46,759 nucleotides of DNA from BM714 sp964484935 (GCA_964484935.1 CAZAFW010000013.1:1-46759); one strand, 5' to 3'; counted from the first letter of the stretch, positions 31,800 to 40,574 are shown. Made by a program: numbers and translations. The notes: a model not told the origin generated them from the letters alone.

Positions 31800-32987
31800 A
31801 TGGAAAACGGATACGATTTTCTGCTTCAGCTTGCGCTTGTTCTTCTGGCGGGCAACATAGGCGGGCTGGTAAGCAAGAAAATAGGCCAGCCCCTTGTTTT
31901 GGGACAAATAATTGCAGGAGTTTTGCTCGGCACATATTTCATTGAAAAGACGGAAGTGATTTATTATTTCTCGCAAATAGGAGTAATAATTCTTATGTTC
32001 ATAGCAGGGCTTGAGACAGATGTGGCGGAGCTCAACAGGTCAAAAGGTTCATCATCTCTCATTGCGCTGGGGGGAGTTGCGGTGCCGTTTTTTATGGTTA
32101 GCGGAGCGTTCTATCTTTTCAGCGGCAATCTCAATCTTTCGATTTTCATGGGAGTGGTCTCAACGGCGACAAGCGTAAGCATTTCGGTTCAGACCCTAAG
32201 GGAGCTTAAAAAGCTAAAAAGCCGCCAGGGGATGGGCATACTCGGAGCCGCAATAATAGACGACATTGTCGGAATAATACTCTTGTCTGTCGCCATAAGC
32301 ATGCTTGTTCCAGAAAGCTCAACAGGTATTGCTTCTGTAATAGCCAAGCTTGCGATATTCTTCGCCATAGTATTTGTTGTCGGAATTGCAGTGAGGGACT
32401 ATTCCAAGGGTGAAATTTCAATAGCCAGGCTCATGGGGATTTTCAACATCGACCGAATGCTAATATCCTACGCGCTCATATTTGTCCTAGCCATGGCCTT
32501 CCTGTCAGAAAAAATGGGGGTTGCGGCGGTTACAGGGGCCTACTTTGCAGGAATAATACTCAGCATGGTCAAGGGAAGGCACACCATAAGCCACAACATA
32601 AACAAGATAGGGACGGTCGTCTTCACGCCTATATTTTTTGTATCGATTGGCATGGGAATAAATCTCAACAGTCTATCCCTGGGAGGGCTTGCGGAGATTT
32701 CATTCATAGTTCTTGCCATACTCGGGAAAGTCGTCGGGTGCGGACTGGGAGCCAAAGTATCGGGATTCAAATGGAAGCAGTCCCTGCAGGTTGGAGTGGG
32801 AATGATACCGAGGGCCGAAGTGGCAATCATAATTGCAAGCCTGGGCGTCGGACTCGGTGTAATTGGGAACGAGCAGCTTACAGCGGTGGTTCTCATGGTG
32901 CTTGTGACAACAATAATAACACCGTCTCTGCTCAAGGCGGCATTCAGGGAAAAGCCTGAATATGTGGAATACGACAAGCCTTCATGA
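31800..32987 (+). CDS. Cation:proton antiporter, CPA2 family
   Basis: The 395-aa membrane protein has about 12 hydrophobic helices with the CPA2 (KefB/NapA-like) pattern. The N-terminal QPLVLGQIIAGVLLG segment and FIAGLETD are present, together with the STATSVSISVQTL and GAAIIDDIVGIILL segment carrying the DD-type acidic residues (about 155-160). GMIPRAEVAIIIASLG lies near 335. There is no C-terminal RCK nucleotide-binding domain, so it is the short form. It should exchange Na+ or K+ for protons. GTG at 31797 is possible, but AGAAGG is best placed for the ATG at 31800. Confidence 0.88.
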   Translation: MENGYDFLLQLALVLLAGNIGGLVSKKIGQPLVLGQIIAGVLLGTYFIEKTEVIYYFSQIGVIILMFIAGLETDVAELNRSKGSSSLIALGGVAVPFFMVSGAFYLFSGNLNLSIFMGVVSTATSVSISVQTLRELKKLKSRQGMGILGAAIIDDIVGIILLSVAISMLVPESSTGIASVIAKLAIFFAIVFVVGIAVRDYSKGEISIARLMGIFNIDRMLISYALIFVLAMAFLSEKMGVAAVTGAYFAGIILSMVKGRHTISHNINKIGTVVFTPIFFVSIGMGINLNSLSLGGLAEISFIVLAILGKVVGCGLGAKVSGFKWKQSLQVGVGMIPRAEVAIIIASLGVGLGVIGNEQLTAVVLMVLVTTIITPSLLKAAFREKPEYVEYDKPS

Positions 32988-33078
32988 AAAGCGGAATACA
33001 TGATTTAAAACGCTTTCTGTTTCGCAAAGCCTTGAAATGGATATAAAGAAAACATATTGACTAAAAGGAGCTAAATTT

Positions 33079-33894
33079 ATGATTCAGTACTTCTTGAACC
33101 TTGATCCAATTTGGCAGGCGCTTGCAGCAACAATGTTCACATGGTTTATGACTGCGGCCGGGTCTGCCATGGTGTTCTTTTTCAAACAAATAAACCGCAT
33201 CGTATTAAACGGAATGCTCGGCTTCGCAGCTGGAGTAATGATAGCGGCGAGCTACTGGTCCCTTCTTGCACCTGCAATAGACATGGTGGAGGCCGATGGA
33301 AACATAGAGCCATGGATTCCTGCAGCAGCGGGTTTCCTGGCAGGAGGAGCCTTTCTTCTTCTGATCGACAACTTGCTTCCCCATCTCCACATAGGGCTTC
33401 CGGCGGAGGAAGCCGAAGGTGTAAAGACAAGCTGGCACAGGAGCGTGCTTCTGGTTCTTGCCATAACGCTTCACAACTTTCCTGAAGGTTTGGCGGTAGG
33501 GGTGGCATTCGGAGCGGTTGCGGCCGGCCTTCCCTCGGCAACCCTCGCAGGAGCCCTGGCTCTTGGAATAGGAATAGGAATACAGAACTTTCCCGAAGGA
33601 GCCGCTGTTTCCGTGCCCCTTAGGCGGGAGGGCCTTTCGAGAAGAAAGGCATTCATGTACGGGCAGGCCTCGGGCGTGGTAGAGCCGATTGCGGGTGTTC
33701 TTGGCGCTGTCGCAGTCATTGCCATGCGGCCAATTCTTCCCTATGCGCTTTCATTTGCGGCAGGGGCCATGATTTACGTAGTGGTGGAGGAGCTAATCCC
33801 CGAGGCCCAGATGGAGAGGAGCACCGACATAGCCAGCGTAGGAGTAATGCTCGGTTTTACAGTGATGATGATACTCGATGTGGCGTTGGGATGA
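33079..33894 (+). CDS. ZIP-family metal transporter
   Basis: The 271-aa membrane protein has eight predicted helices and the two ZIP metal-site motifs, LHNFPEGLAVGVAFG in helix IV (about 131-145) and IQNFPEGAAVSVPLR in helix V (about 168-182). A histidine-bearing loop (about 95-120) follows helix III. It imports divalent metal such as zinc, with other metals possible in the GufA/ZupT group. The RBS is AAAAGGAG. It follows the antiporter gene by about 90 nt on the same strand; I see no clear terminator between them. Confidence 0.9.
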   Translation: MIQYFLNLDPIWQALAATMFTWFMTAAGSAMVFFFKQINRIVLNGMLGFAAGVMIAASYWSLLAPAIDMVEADGNIEPWIPAAAGFLAGGAFLLLIDNLLPHLHIGLPAEEAEGVKTSWHRSVLLVLAITLHNFPEGLAVGVAFGAVAAGLPSATLAGALALGIGIGIQNFPEGAAVSVPLRREGLSRRKAFMYGQASGVVEPIAGVLGAVAVIAMRPILPYALSFAAGAMIYVVVEELIPEAQMERSTDIASVGVMLGFTVMMILDVALG

Positions 33895-33982
33895 TTGATA
33901 ATATCCACATTCCAAGTCAAGACATTAAAATTAGTGCTTAAGCATATGTTTGGGCATACATATATTTTATAAGGAGAGTGCT

Positions 33983-35377
33983 ATGAGCAAAGTGGTAAAG
34001 TGGGATGAAGAGGTTGATGTGATTGTTGTAGGTAGCGGTTTTTCAGGGCTTGCTGCTGCCATTGAGGCCAAGCAAGCTGGAAAAGAAGTAATAATAATAG
34101 AAAAGATGAAAGCGGCCGGAGGGAATTCCATAATAAGCGATGGAGGCATCGCGGCGCCAATGACCGCGCTGCAGGAAAAGTGGGGAATCGAAGACCGGGA
34201 AGAATGGATGTATGATGACATGTATAAAGCTGGCCTTGGGCTCAATAATCCAAGGCTGCTTCACATAGTAGTATCCAATGCAAAGAACGCTTTCCAATGG
34301 ACCATAGACACATTGAAAGTCCCGTATATGGATAGAGTTGATATTTTTGGAGGGCATAGTGTTGCGCGGTGTTATACGCCTGAAGGTGTGACTGGCGGGA
34401 CAATTATTAAAAGGATGCTGCAAAAGGTAAATGAACTGCAAATTCCTATTCGCTTGAGTACTTCTTTCCATTCTGTTATAACAAATGACGATGGGGATGC
34501 AATCGGTGGATCCGTTTTAAAGGATTATGATTATAAAGACCATACTGGTACGCCTATAAATATCAGGACTAGAAAGGGTATTGTTTTAGCTTCCGGAGGC
34601 TATGGTGCCGACGTTGCTTTTAGATCTTTACAAGACCCCAGGCTTGATAATAAAATACAAACGACCAACAAGCCCTTTGCCACTGCTGAAGTTTTGAAAT
34701 CCGCTTTAAGTATTGGAGCCGCATCTGTTCAGTTGTCCCAGATTCAACTAGGCGCATGGGCATCGCCTGATGAACACGGTTTTGGTCACGGTCCACTTTT
34801 TGCAGACTATATTGTTTTCCAATACGGAGCCATCATTGAGCCCAATACAGGAAAAAGGATAGTCAATGAGCTTGGGGACCGCAAACAAACTGCAGATGCA
34901 ATTTTGAACACGGGGCACCCTTGCGTAGGTTTAGCCGACCATCAAGCAGTAAAAAAAGCGGGTTGGGACCTCTCCAAGGCTATTAAAAAAGGTGTCGTTA
35001 GAACCTTTGAAACACTAGGCGACCTGGCAACCTTCTACGACATGAACATACAAGATCTCCGCCAGAGTGTCGACAGGTACAATTATTTTGTGGAAAATAA
35101 AAGAGATGACGATTTCAAGAAAACCATTGTAAAGGATGCAAGGCCTATTGAAGCAGCTCCTTTCTATGCCATGCGTTTATGGCCAAAAGTACACTTTACC
35201 ATGGGCGGCTTGTCTATTAATGAAAAGGCACAGATTCTGGATTTCGATGGAAGAATCATCAAGGGCCTATACGCGGCGGGGGAAATTGTCGGCGGCACCC
35301 ACGGCGCCTGCCGATTAGGCAGCTGTGCTATTACAGAGTGCATCGTCTTTGGGAGAATCGCGGGACAAAATGTATAA
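33983..35377 (+). CDS. FAD-dependent fumarate reductase/KstD-like flavoprotein
   Basis: The 464-aa protein starts with the FAD fingerprint VDVIVVGSGFSGLAAAIEA. It ends with the family's VHFTMGGLSIN active-site strand and GLYAAGEIVGGTHGACRLGSCAITE. It lacks the N-terminal FMN-binding or haem domain and the export signal of flavocytochrome-type reductases, so it must use another electron donor. It reduces or oxidises a C=C bond next to a carboxylate or ketone; the substrate is unknown. AAGGAGAG marks the ATG at 33983. Its wobble positions look more A/T-rich than those of the adjacent ZIP gene, hinting at separate origin (visual impression). Confidence 0.82.
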   Translation: MSKVVKWDEEVDVIVVGSGFSGLAAAIEAKQAGKEVIIIEKMKAAGGNSIISDGGIAAPMTALQEKWGIEDREEWMYDDMYKAGLGLNNPRLLHIVVSNAKNAFQWTIDTLKVPYMDRVDIFGGHSVARCYTPEGVTGGTIIKRMLQKVNELQIPIRLSTSFHSVITNDDGDAIGGSVLKDYDYKDHTGTPINIRTRKGIVLASGGYGADVAFRSLQDPRLDNKIQTTNKPFATAEVLKSALSIGAASVQLSQIQLGAWASPDEHGFGHGPLFADYIVFQYGAIIEPNTGKRIVNELGDRKQTADAILNTGHPCVGLADHQAVKKAGWDLSKAIKKGVVRTFETLGDLATFYDMNIQDLRQSVDRYNYFVENKRDDDFKKTIVKDARPIEAAPFYAMRLWPKVHFTMGGLSINEKAQILDFDGRIIKGLYAAGEIVGGTHGACRLGSCAITECIVFGRIAGQNV

Positions 35378-35450
35378 ATAAACACCATCATATGTATAAG
35401 AATAGATTATGCCATATTATATTCAAATCTGAATATCTTGCAACAAACAA

Positions 35451-35486
35451 AAAGGTTTTGCGGAATTTCCGCAGGGCCTTTTTTAT
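35451..35486 (+). terminator. Terminator after the flavoprotein gene
   Basis: Arms AAAGGTTTTGCGGAA and TTCCGCAGGGCCTTT pair fully with three G-U pairs, followed by TTTTATT. It lies about 75 nt past the stop. Confidence 0.75.
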
Positions 35487-35643
35487 TAATTGATATATGC
35501 CGAGCAAGAATTTGCCGCTCGTGGCGGGACGCATAAAATGATTATTTGCTTAAAATATGGGTAGCCTAATAGATGCAGCAGAGGGAATAAGGGATTGAAG
35601 ATGCCGTTGATCTTGATTCAAGAAAATGAAAGGAGGATTAAAA

Positions 35644-37110
35644 TTGAATATTGATTGGAATTCTTTGCTTGACATAGGTGTTAGGCTGCTTGGCGGACTT
35701 GCGATACTCATATTGGGAGTGATAGTCGCAAAAATAATTTCAGGCGCAATCAGGAAAGTTCTCACCAAGAACAAATTCATAAAAGAAAAACTGATGTCCA
35801 AATTCGACAAGTCCGAAGACGACTCGTTTGCAAGGGTTATAAGCAAAGTTGTCTACTACATAATAATGATCTTTGTGCTTATAGCCGCATTCCAGTTCTG
35901 GAACCTGGCAGCCGTCACTACTCCGCTAAATACCGTACTCAACAGTATTTTCGAATACCTTCCGCTCATAGGTGGCGCGTTGATACTTGCGGTAATAGCA
36001 TGGATAGTCGCCACCATACTTAAGAAACTCATAATTGCGCTTTTCAGCAAGAGCAATTTTGACAAGAAAGTGAGCGAACAATTCGATAAGGGAAAGGAAA
36101 CCACTGGTCTTGGCAACACGATAGCCGAGCTTGTTTACTATCTGGTGTTTCTTCTGTTTCTGCCGGCGATACTTGGAACACTGAAACTGGGAGGCATACT
36201 GTCGCCTGTGCAAAACATGGTTGATATATTTCTCGCATTCATCCCGAATCTTTTCGCTGCTGCGATTATCCTGGCAATTGGAATATTCATCTCCAAGTTT
36301 GTAAAGAACATAGTGGTAAATCTGCTTAAGGCAATGAAGGTTGACGAATTCGGAAAATCCGAGGGAATCACTCCCGAAGGCAAGGAAACAAGCCTGTCGG
36401 AACTGCTTGGGACAATAGTGTACTTCGTTATTCTCATACCCATAATAATATCCGCACTCAACATACTGAACTTGGAAAGCATAGCCCTGCCTGCAACCGG
36501 CATGCTTGTAAGAATATTCAACTTCATGCCCGCTCTGTTCTCTGCAATAATAATTGTAGCCTTCGCATACTTCATAGGCAAGATTGTGGGAAGCCTTACA
36601 GGCGGCATACTGGGCAAGCTGGGTTTAGATAGAATACCGTCGATCCTGGGACTGAAAGAGTCAAAAATAAATCTGTCCGAACTCGCAGGCAAACTTGTTA
36701 TGATAGCCGTAATTTTGTTCGCGGCGATAGAAGCGGCCGATGTCATAGGCTTCGTAAAGGTTTCAGGGTTGATAGAAAAGGTCGTCATCCTGGCCACGAA
36801 TGTGCTTATTGGAGTAATAATAATCGGGCTTGGCCTCTATATAGCCAACCTCATATCCGGGATAATCCGCAATTCGAAGGCTAAAAGCTCAAAATCCCTG
36901 GCATTCATAGCTAAGGCGGCAATCTTGATTCTTGCATTCACGATGGGTCTCAGCCAGATGGGATTAGCCGAAAACATAATAGAATACGCATTCATTTTCT
37001 TTGTTGGAGCCTTTGCTGTGTCAGCGGCCATAGCGTTTGGTTTTGGAGGCAGAGACTGGGCCGCAAATAAAATAAAGGAAATAGAAGACAAGATTAGCGA
37101 GGAAGAATGA
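35644..37110 (+). CDS. Mechanosensitive-channel-like protein with TM-helix repeats
   Basis: The 488-aa integral membrane protein contains repeated 'conserved TM helix' units. Pairs of hydrophobic helices recur near 10-35, 70-130, 160-210, 250-310 and 345-450, each introduced by glycine-rich LAIGIFISKFV- or FIGKIVGSL-type segments. Such CmpX-like proteins are grouped with MscS channels but lack the MscS vestibule domain. A role in osmotic adaptation is a family-based guess. The ATG at 35626 lies on the Shine-Dalgarno itself (AAAGGAGG), so the TTG at 35644 is preferred. It is monocistronic with a strong terminator. Confidence 0.8.
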   Translation: MNIDWNSLLDIGVRLLGGLAILILGVIVAKIISGAIRKVLTKNKFIKEKLMSKFDKSEDDSFARVISKVVYYIIMIFVLIAAFQFWNLAAVTTPLNTVLNSIFEYLPLIGGALILAVIAWIVATILKKLIIALFSKSNFDKKVSEQFDKGKETTGLGNTIAELVYYLVFLLFLPAILGTLKLGGILSPVQNMVDIFLAFIPNLFAAAIILAIGIFISKFVKNIVVNLLKAMKVDEFGKSEGITPEGKETSLSELLGTIVYFVILIPIIISALNILNLESIALPATGMLVRIFNFMPALFSAIIIVAFAYFIGKIVGSLTGGILGKLGLDRIPSILGLKESKINLSELAGKLVMIAVILFAAIEAADVIGFVKVSGLIEKVVILATNVLIGVIIIGLGLYIANLISGIIRNSKAKSSKSLAFIAKAAILILAFTMGLSQMGLAENIIEYAFIFFVGAFAVSAAIAFGFGGRDWAANKIKEIEDKISEEE

Positions 37111-37166
37111 TTGACATATAATGGCGACAAAATCAACAAAAAGCATTGGGGCTATTTGTTTGAAAA

Positions 37167-37204
37167 GAAAACGCCGCAGACGCAATAGCGCCTGCGGCGT
37201 TTTC
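37167..37204 (+). terminator. Intrinsic terminator
   Basis: The stem GAAAACGCCGCAG(A)CGC pairs with GCG(C)CTGCGGCGTTTTC with one mismatch and a 4-nt loop. The arm ends in TTTTC. Confidence 0.8.
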
Positions 37205-37379
37205 TATTGCATCCGGCATTTTGCAGTTTCATATAAGGGTTGGGTTTACTCTATTCTGTTTCAAAAAGACATCCGGCGCTTATAGCTGCCGAAAGCCCTT
37301 GTGAAAAAGACACCCATTAGCATATAAAAATAAAAAATTAATAATATTAATAAAAATATTAAATAACTCAATTTATGTA

Positions 37380-37407
37380 TTGACAATATTCATTTCGGAG
37401 TTATAAT
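37380..37407 (+). promoter_or_regulatory. Sigma-A promoter of the DUF2089 operon
   Basis: Consensus TTGACA (37380-37385) and TATAAT (37402-37407) are 16 nt apart, 37 nt before the first ATG. Both boxes match perfectly, so strong basal expression is expected unless repressed. Confidence 0.8.
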
Positions 37408-37444
37408 TAAACCATAAACAAGCAACTTTTAAGGAGGGATTCAA

Positions 37445-37822
37445 ATGGCATATAAATTGTTGGAAAACTGTCCTGTATGCAAGAAGAGGCTTCACGCGGT
37501 AAAACTCAAATGCAGCGGTTGCGGAACCGTGATAGAGAACGAATTTGAATTGTCAGGTTTCTCCAGGCTATCCAAGGAGCAGCTGGGATTTTTGGAAGTG
37601 TTCATAGCCTGCCGGGGAAGCATAAAGGATGTAGAGAGGGCTCTGGGCATTTCCTATCCGACGGTCAGGGCAAAGCTTGACGACGTAATAGGGGCGCTTG
37701 GGCTAAAGGTTGAGGAGCAAAGAGAAGAAGTTTCAAAAAAAGAAATACTCAAGCGTCTCGACGCGGGCGAGATTACCCAGGAAGAGGCTTTGAGGGCAAT
37801 AAAAACAGGAAGTTACGACTGA
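37445..37822 (+). CDS. DUF2089 family zinc-finger/HTH protein
   Basis: The 125-aa protein has an N-terminal zinc ribbon (Cys9, Cys12, Cys23, Cys26). A central helix-turn-helix region (LSKEQLGFLEVFIACRGSIKDVERALGISYPTVRAKLDDVI, about 41-82) follows. The C-terminal SHOCT-like helix pair (KKEILKRLDAGEITQEEALRAI, about 98-119) completes it. It is likely a DNA-binding regulator. It is the first gene of a three-gene operon behind a consensus promoter. The next gene starts 16 nt downstream and also begins with a SHOCT-like helix pair, so the two proteins may interact. RBS AAGGAGG. Confidence 0.88.
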   Translation: MAYKLLENCPVCKKRLHAVKLKCSGCGTVIENEFELSGFSRLSKEQLGFLEVFIACRGSIKDVERALGISYPTVRAKLDDVIGALGLKVEEQREEVSKKEILKRLDAGEITQEEALRAIKTGSYD

Positions 37823-37838
37823 TAAGGAGGGCAATGAA

Positions 37839-38216
37839 ATGAAAGAAGAAGTTAGAGCAATTCTCAAGATGCTTGAGGAGGGCAAGATCGATTCGGATGG
37901 AGCAGCCGATCTCATAGCGGCTCTGGGAGAAGAGGAAAAAGAGGCAAAGACCGCGCCTGTCGGCAATTCGGGTAAAATGTTCAAAGTCAAGGTGAGGTCC
38001 GAGGAAGGCGACAATGTGGATGTGCGCCTGCCCATTAATTTTGTAAAGTCGATTCTTCATTCAATGGGCAAGATTCCCGGAATACCCATGGACGGGGACA
38101 AGCGCTTTGACATAGACCTCGACATGGTAGCGCACGCAATAGAGCATGAGATAGGCGGCAAGATAGTGGATGTAAAAAGCAAGAACGGAGACATAGTGGA
38201 AGTGGTAATAGAATAG
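37839..38216 (+). CDS. SHOCT-like domain protein, 125 aa
   Basis: The N-terminus EEVRAILKMLEEGKIDSDGAADLIAALG (about 3-30) is a SHOCT-like helix pair similar to that at the end of the preceding DUF2089 protein and to the start of YvlB/LiaX-type proteins. The rest (about 47-125) is a soluble beta/alpha domain with FKVKVRSEEGDNVDVRLPINFVKSIL. No membrane segment is seen. Its function is unknown; related proteins are linked to envelope stress. The RBS is AAGGAGGG. Confidence 0.75.
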   Translation: MKEEVRAILKMLEEGKIDSDGAADLIAALGEEEKEAKTAPVGNSGKMFKVKVRSEEGDNVDVRLPINFVKSILHSMGKIPGIPMDGDKRFDIDLDMVAHAIEHEIGGKIVDVKSKNGDIVEVVIE

Positions 38217-38226
38217 GTGCCTAGCC

Positions 38227-38481
38227 GTGAAAATTACAATAGGCAACAAAGGAAAAAGACCCTTCACCATCCCTCTGCCCTTCTGGTTTTTAACGCTCCT
38301 AATCAACAAGACGGTCCTTGGGCTTGCAATGCGGTCGGCTCCGGAGAGCGCCAGATCCTGGTTCGAACAAGTCGACGCCGCTGCGCTCAGTAAGGCAATG
38401 CGCGAGCTGAAGGGATACAGGGGGCTGGAAATAGTAAGAGTGGACGGCGCGGATGGTACCCATGTCAGGATAGTCTTGTAG
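38227..38481 (+). CDS. Small membrane-associated hypothetical protein, 84 aa
   Basis: This third gene of the DUF2089 operon starts with GTG 10 nt after the previous stop and has only a weak site (TAGGTGCC). One hydrophobic segment (about 15-34, IPLPFWFLTLLINKTVLGLAM) is followed by a soluble tail in which AALSKAMRELKGYRGLEIVRVDGADGTHVRIVL resembles the end of the preceding protein. I do not recognise the family. Its place suggests a membrane partner of the regulator pair (inference). Confidence 0.65.
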   Translation: MKITIGNKGKRPFTIPLPFWFLTLLINKTVLGLAMRSAPESARSWFEQVDAAALSKAMRELKGYRGLEIVRVDGADGTHVRIVL

Positions 38482-38571
38482 AAAGGCAAACAAAGGAAGT
38501 CTCATTTGTTTGCCTTTCGCCCTTTACAATATGTTCCAATAGGCGTACAATTGATTTGTAAAAAGTCCCAT

Positions 38572-38648
38572 GCCCCATTAGCTCAGTTGGCTAGAGCACT
38601 CGACTCTTAATCGAGGTGTCCGGGGTTCGAGTCCCCGATGGGGTACCA
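38572..38648 (+). tRNA. tRNA-Lys (anticodon CTT)
   Basis: This is a 77-nt tRNA. The acceptor arms GCCCCAT/ATGGGGT contain a terminal G1-U72 wobble, the D-arm is GCTC/GAGC, and the anticodon stem CTCGA/TCGAG encloses loop CTCTTAA (anticodon 38606-38608). The T-arm is CGGGGTTCGAGTCCCCG, and CCA is encoded. Its last 45 nt, from the anticodon loop to CCA, are repeated exactly at 40809-40853. Confidence 0.93.
38604..38648 (+). repeat. attL-like direct repeat (tRNA-Lys 3' part)
   Basis: These 45 nt are identical to 40809-40853. Identity begins at the first base of the anticodon loop and ends at CCA. This is the usual attachment-site layout of tyrosine-recombinase elements that insert in tRNA genes while keeping the tRNA intact. 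Confidence 0.8.
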
Positions 38649-38661
38649 ACTCAACATATTG

Positions 38662-38689
38662 AAAAACCTTGCTTTCAGCAAGGTTTTTT
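38662..38689 (+). terminator. Terminator of tRNA-Lys (element-side)
   Basis: The stem AAAAACCTTGC/GCAAGGTTTTT with a 5-nt loop ends in six T residues. It stands just inside the presumed integrated element. Confidence 0.85.
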
Positions 38690-38768
38690 GTTTTTCTGAA
38701 ATCAAAGAAAAAGAAAATGGCAAAACAGTTGATTAAAAACAAGTTTACTTTAAAAATAGCGCGATCAT

Positions 38769-38844
38769 GCTTGAAAACAAGCAAGATTGGTGTATAATTA
38801 AAGCAAACTTTAAAACTAACATTATATTGCTTGATATTTAGCAA
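38769..38844 (+). promoter_or_regulatory. Promoter and inverted repeats of the AbiE operon
   Basis: TTGAAA (38771-38776) and TATAAT (38793-38798) are 16 nt apart. Two inverted repeats flank the start region: GCTTGAAAACAAGC (38769-38782) over the -35 box, and TTGCT-N8-AGCAA (38827-38844) before the first gene. AbiEi antitoxins are known to repress their own operon by binding inverted repeats, so these are likely operators. Confidence 0.6.
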
Positions 38845-38866
38845 GACAAAGAGAGATGAAGAAGAA

Positions 38867-39634
38867 ATGAATATATACAAACAAATGGCTAAGCATAAAA
38901 CATTCACTTTGAGGGATGTTACAGATATTACTGGCAATGAAAGCACTTCGACATCATTGATTTCCAGTTGGCTGAAGAAGAACTATGCGGTCAGAATCCG
39001 AAAAAATTTATATACATGCATCGATTTGACTACTGGGGATGTAATTGCCAACAAGTATCAGATTGCATCGGCAATCAATGGAAAATCTTATGTGTCTCAT
39101 CATACCGCCTTTGAGTTTTATGGTATGGCAAATCAAGTATACAATACGGTATATGTGTCGTCTGAAAACCGATTCAACTCATTTGAATTCATGGGTGTGA
39201 CCTACAAATGGATTAAATCTGCGTTTGTAGAAGGTGTAATTCAAGTGAAAAATATCGAAGGAATAAAGGTGACAGACAAAGAACGAACCCTTGTGGACAG
39301 CATAAACCTTGCATCAAAGGTTGGCGGGTTTGAAGAGTTGATAAACATCATTAAAATTATTGAAGATTTGGATTCGTATAAATTGTTGGATTATATGGCA
39401 AGGTACGACAAGAAGTTCATATATCAAAAGGCGGGTTATTTACTCGAGAATTATTTTATGGGCAAGGATTTGGGAATGGATTTTTTTGATCAATGCCGTA
39501 ATAAATCCGGTGACAGCGTGCGATATTTGATTCAGGAGCGAGCAGGGAAATATGAAACAAAATGGAAATTGATTGTCCCAGAAGAATATGCGAAAGGATC
39601 AGACGAGATGGGAGTATGGGATGAATATATATGA
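38867..39634 (+). CDS. abiEi: AbiEi-family antitoxin (type IV toxin-antitoxin)
   Basis: The 255-aa protein has an N-terminal winged helix (TLRDVTDITGNESTSTSLISSWLKKNYAVRIRKNLYTCI, about 13-50). A C-terminal antitoxin domain with SHHTAFEFYGM, RFNSFEFMGVTYKW and the KVTDKERTLVDSINLASKVGGFEEL block follows, typical of AbiEi. It should repress the operon and neutralise AbiEii without direct binding (type IV). It overlaps the toxin gene by 14 nt. Earlier in-frame starts upstream lack a better site; GAAGAAGAA precedes the ATG at 38867. It lies in the tRNA-Lys-flanked island. Confidence 0.85.
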   Translation: MNIYKQMAKHKTFTLRDVTDITGNESTSTSLISSWLKKNYAVRIRKNLYTCIDLTTGDVIANKYQIASAINGKSYVSHHTAFEFYGMANQVYNTVYVSSENRFNSFEFMGVTYKWIKSAFVEGVIQVKNIEGIKVTDKERTLVDSINLASKVGGFEELINIIKIIEDLDSYKLLDYMARYDKKFIYQKAGYLLENYFMGKDLGMDFFDQCRNKSGDSVRYLIQERAGKYETKWKLIVPEEYAKGSDEMGVWDEYI

Positions 39635-40574
39635 TAAAAGCTATATAAGCAAGATGGCTGCAGAAAATGGCTTTAATCGAGATATTTATGAAAAAGTATT
39701 GCGGTTGGTTGACATATTGGAATTCATTAATCATGATGAATTTCTGAAAGAAAGACTTGCTTTAAAAGGCGGAACAGCTATCAACCTTCTGCAATTTGAT
39801 TTGCCAAGGCTATCTGTAGATATCGATTTGGATTATACGATTAATACTGATGTTGGAGAGATGAAAATTGAACGTGAGGAAATAAGCCGTAGAATAATGA
39901 AATTTATGAACCAGCAGGGCTATACCAGGAAGAAGAGTGACAGGCAATCATTTATCCTCGATTCGTACTATTTTACTTATACGAATGCCGGAAGCAACAG
40001 TGACCACATCAAGTTTGACATCAATTACGTTATGAGGGCACATTTGTATCCAATTGAAAAGAAGCCCATTATAACAAAAGCCTTTGAGATAGAAGGGGGC
40101 GTCAATGCTCTTAGCAGTATTGAGATATATGGAAGCAAGATCAATGCTTTGAATAATAGAGCTGCCGTCAGGGATTTGTATGATGTATGGAAGATGATTC
40201 AAAACAACATCTTTGCGAATAGGTTGAACGAACTGAAGAAATCAGTCATTTTCTACCATATCCTAACTAGCGACGAGGTTGACGGCCAATTCGATTTTGC
40301 AGTAGCGAAAGAACTGAAACAAAACAGTATTTTGAGAGAACTGGTACCGGTACTCAAGAAAGGCGATTTTTTTGTTTTGGAAGATGCCTTAGAGACAGTT
40401 GCAGAATTTGTTGCTGATTTAATGAAAGTGACAGACGATGAAGAGGCCTTTATCAGCAACTTTTGTAACGGGGATTATCGTCCTGAATTGCTTTTTGATG
40501 ATTCTTCAATAATCGAAAGGGTAAGTGACCATCCAATGGCAAGATTTAAGGCAAGCAAGAACAAGAATTCGTAA
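39621..40574 (+). CDS. abiEii: AbiEii-family nucleotidyltransferase toxin
   Basis: The 317-aa protein has the AbiEii/DUF1814 nucleotidyltransferase signatures: KGGTAINLL (Gly50-Gly51-Thr52), the metal-binding LSVDIDLDY (Asp67 and Asp69), and the later HIKFDINYV and INALNNRAAVRDLYDVWKM blocks that supply the remaining catalytic positions. Related toxins transfer nucleotides onto tRNA or stall growth, and the pair can abort phage infection. The 5' extension from 39573 lies within abiEi; the ATG at 39621 with GGGAG upstream is preferred. All expected motifs are present, so it appears intact. Confidence 0.88.
   Translation: MNIYDKSYISKMAAENGFNRDIYEKVLRLVDILEFINHDEFLKERLALKGGTAINLLQFDLPRLSVDIDLDYTINTDVGEMKIEREEISRRIMKFMNQQGYTRKKSDRQSFILDSYYFTYTNAGSNSDHIKFDINYVMRAHLYPIEKKPIITKAFEIEGGVNALSSIEIYGSKINALNNRAAVRDLYDVWKMIQNNIFANRLNELKKSVIFYHILTSDEVDGQFDFAVAKELKQNSILRELVPVLKKGDFFVLEDALETVAEFVADLMKVTDDEEAFISNFCNGDYRPELLFDDSSIIERVSDHPMARFKASKNKNS

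Larger units (their letters stand above)
37111..37444. other. Intergenic region with terminator and promoter
   Basis: This 334-nt gap holds the terminator of the TM-helix gene (37167-37204) and the promoter of the DUF2089 operon (37380-37407). The middle is AT-rich and shows no gene. Confidence 0.6.
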
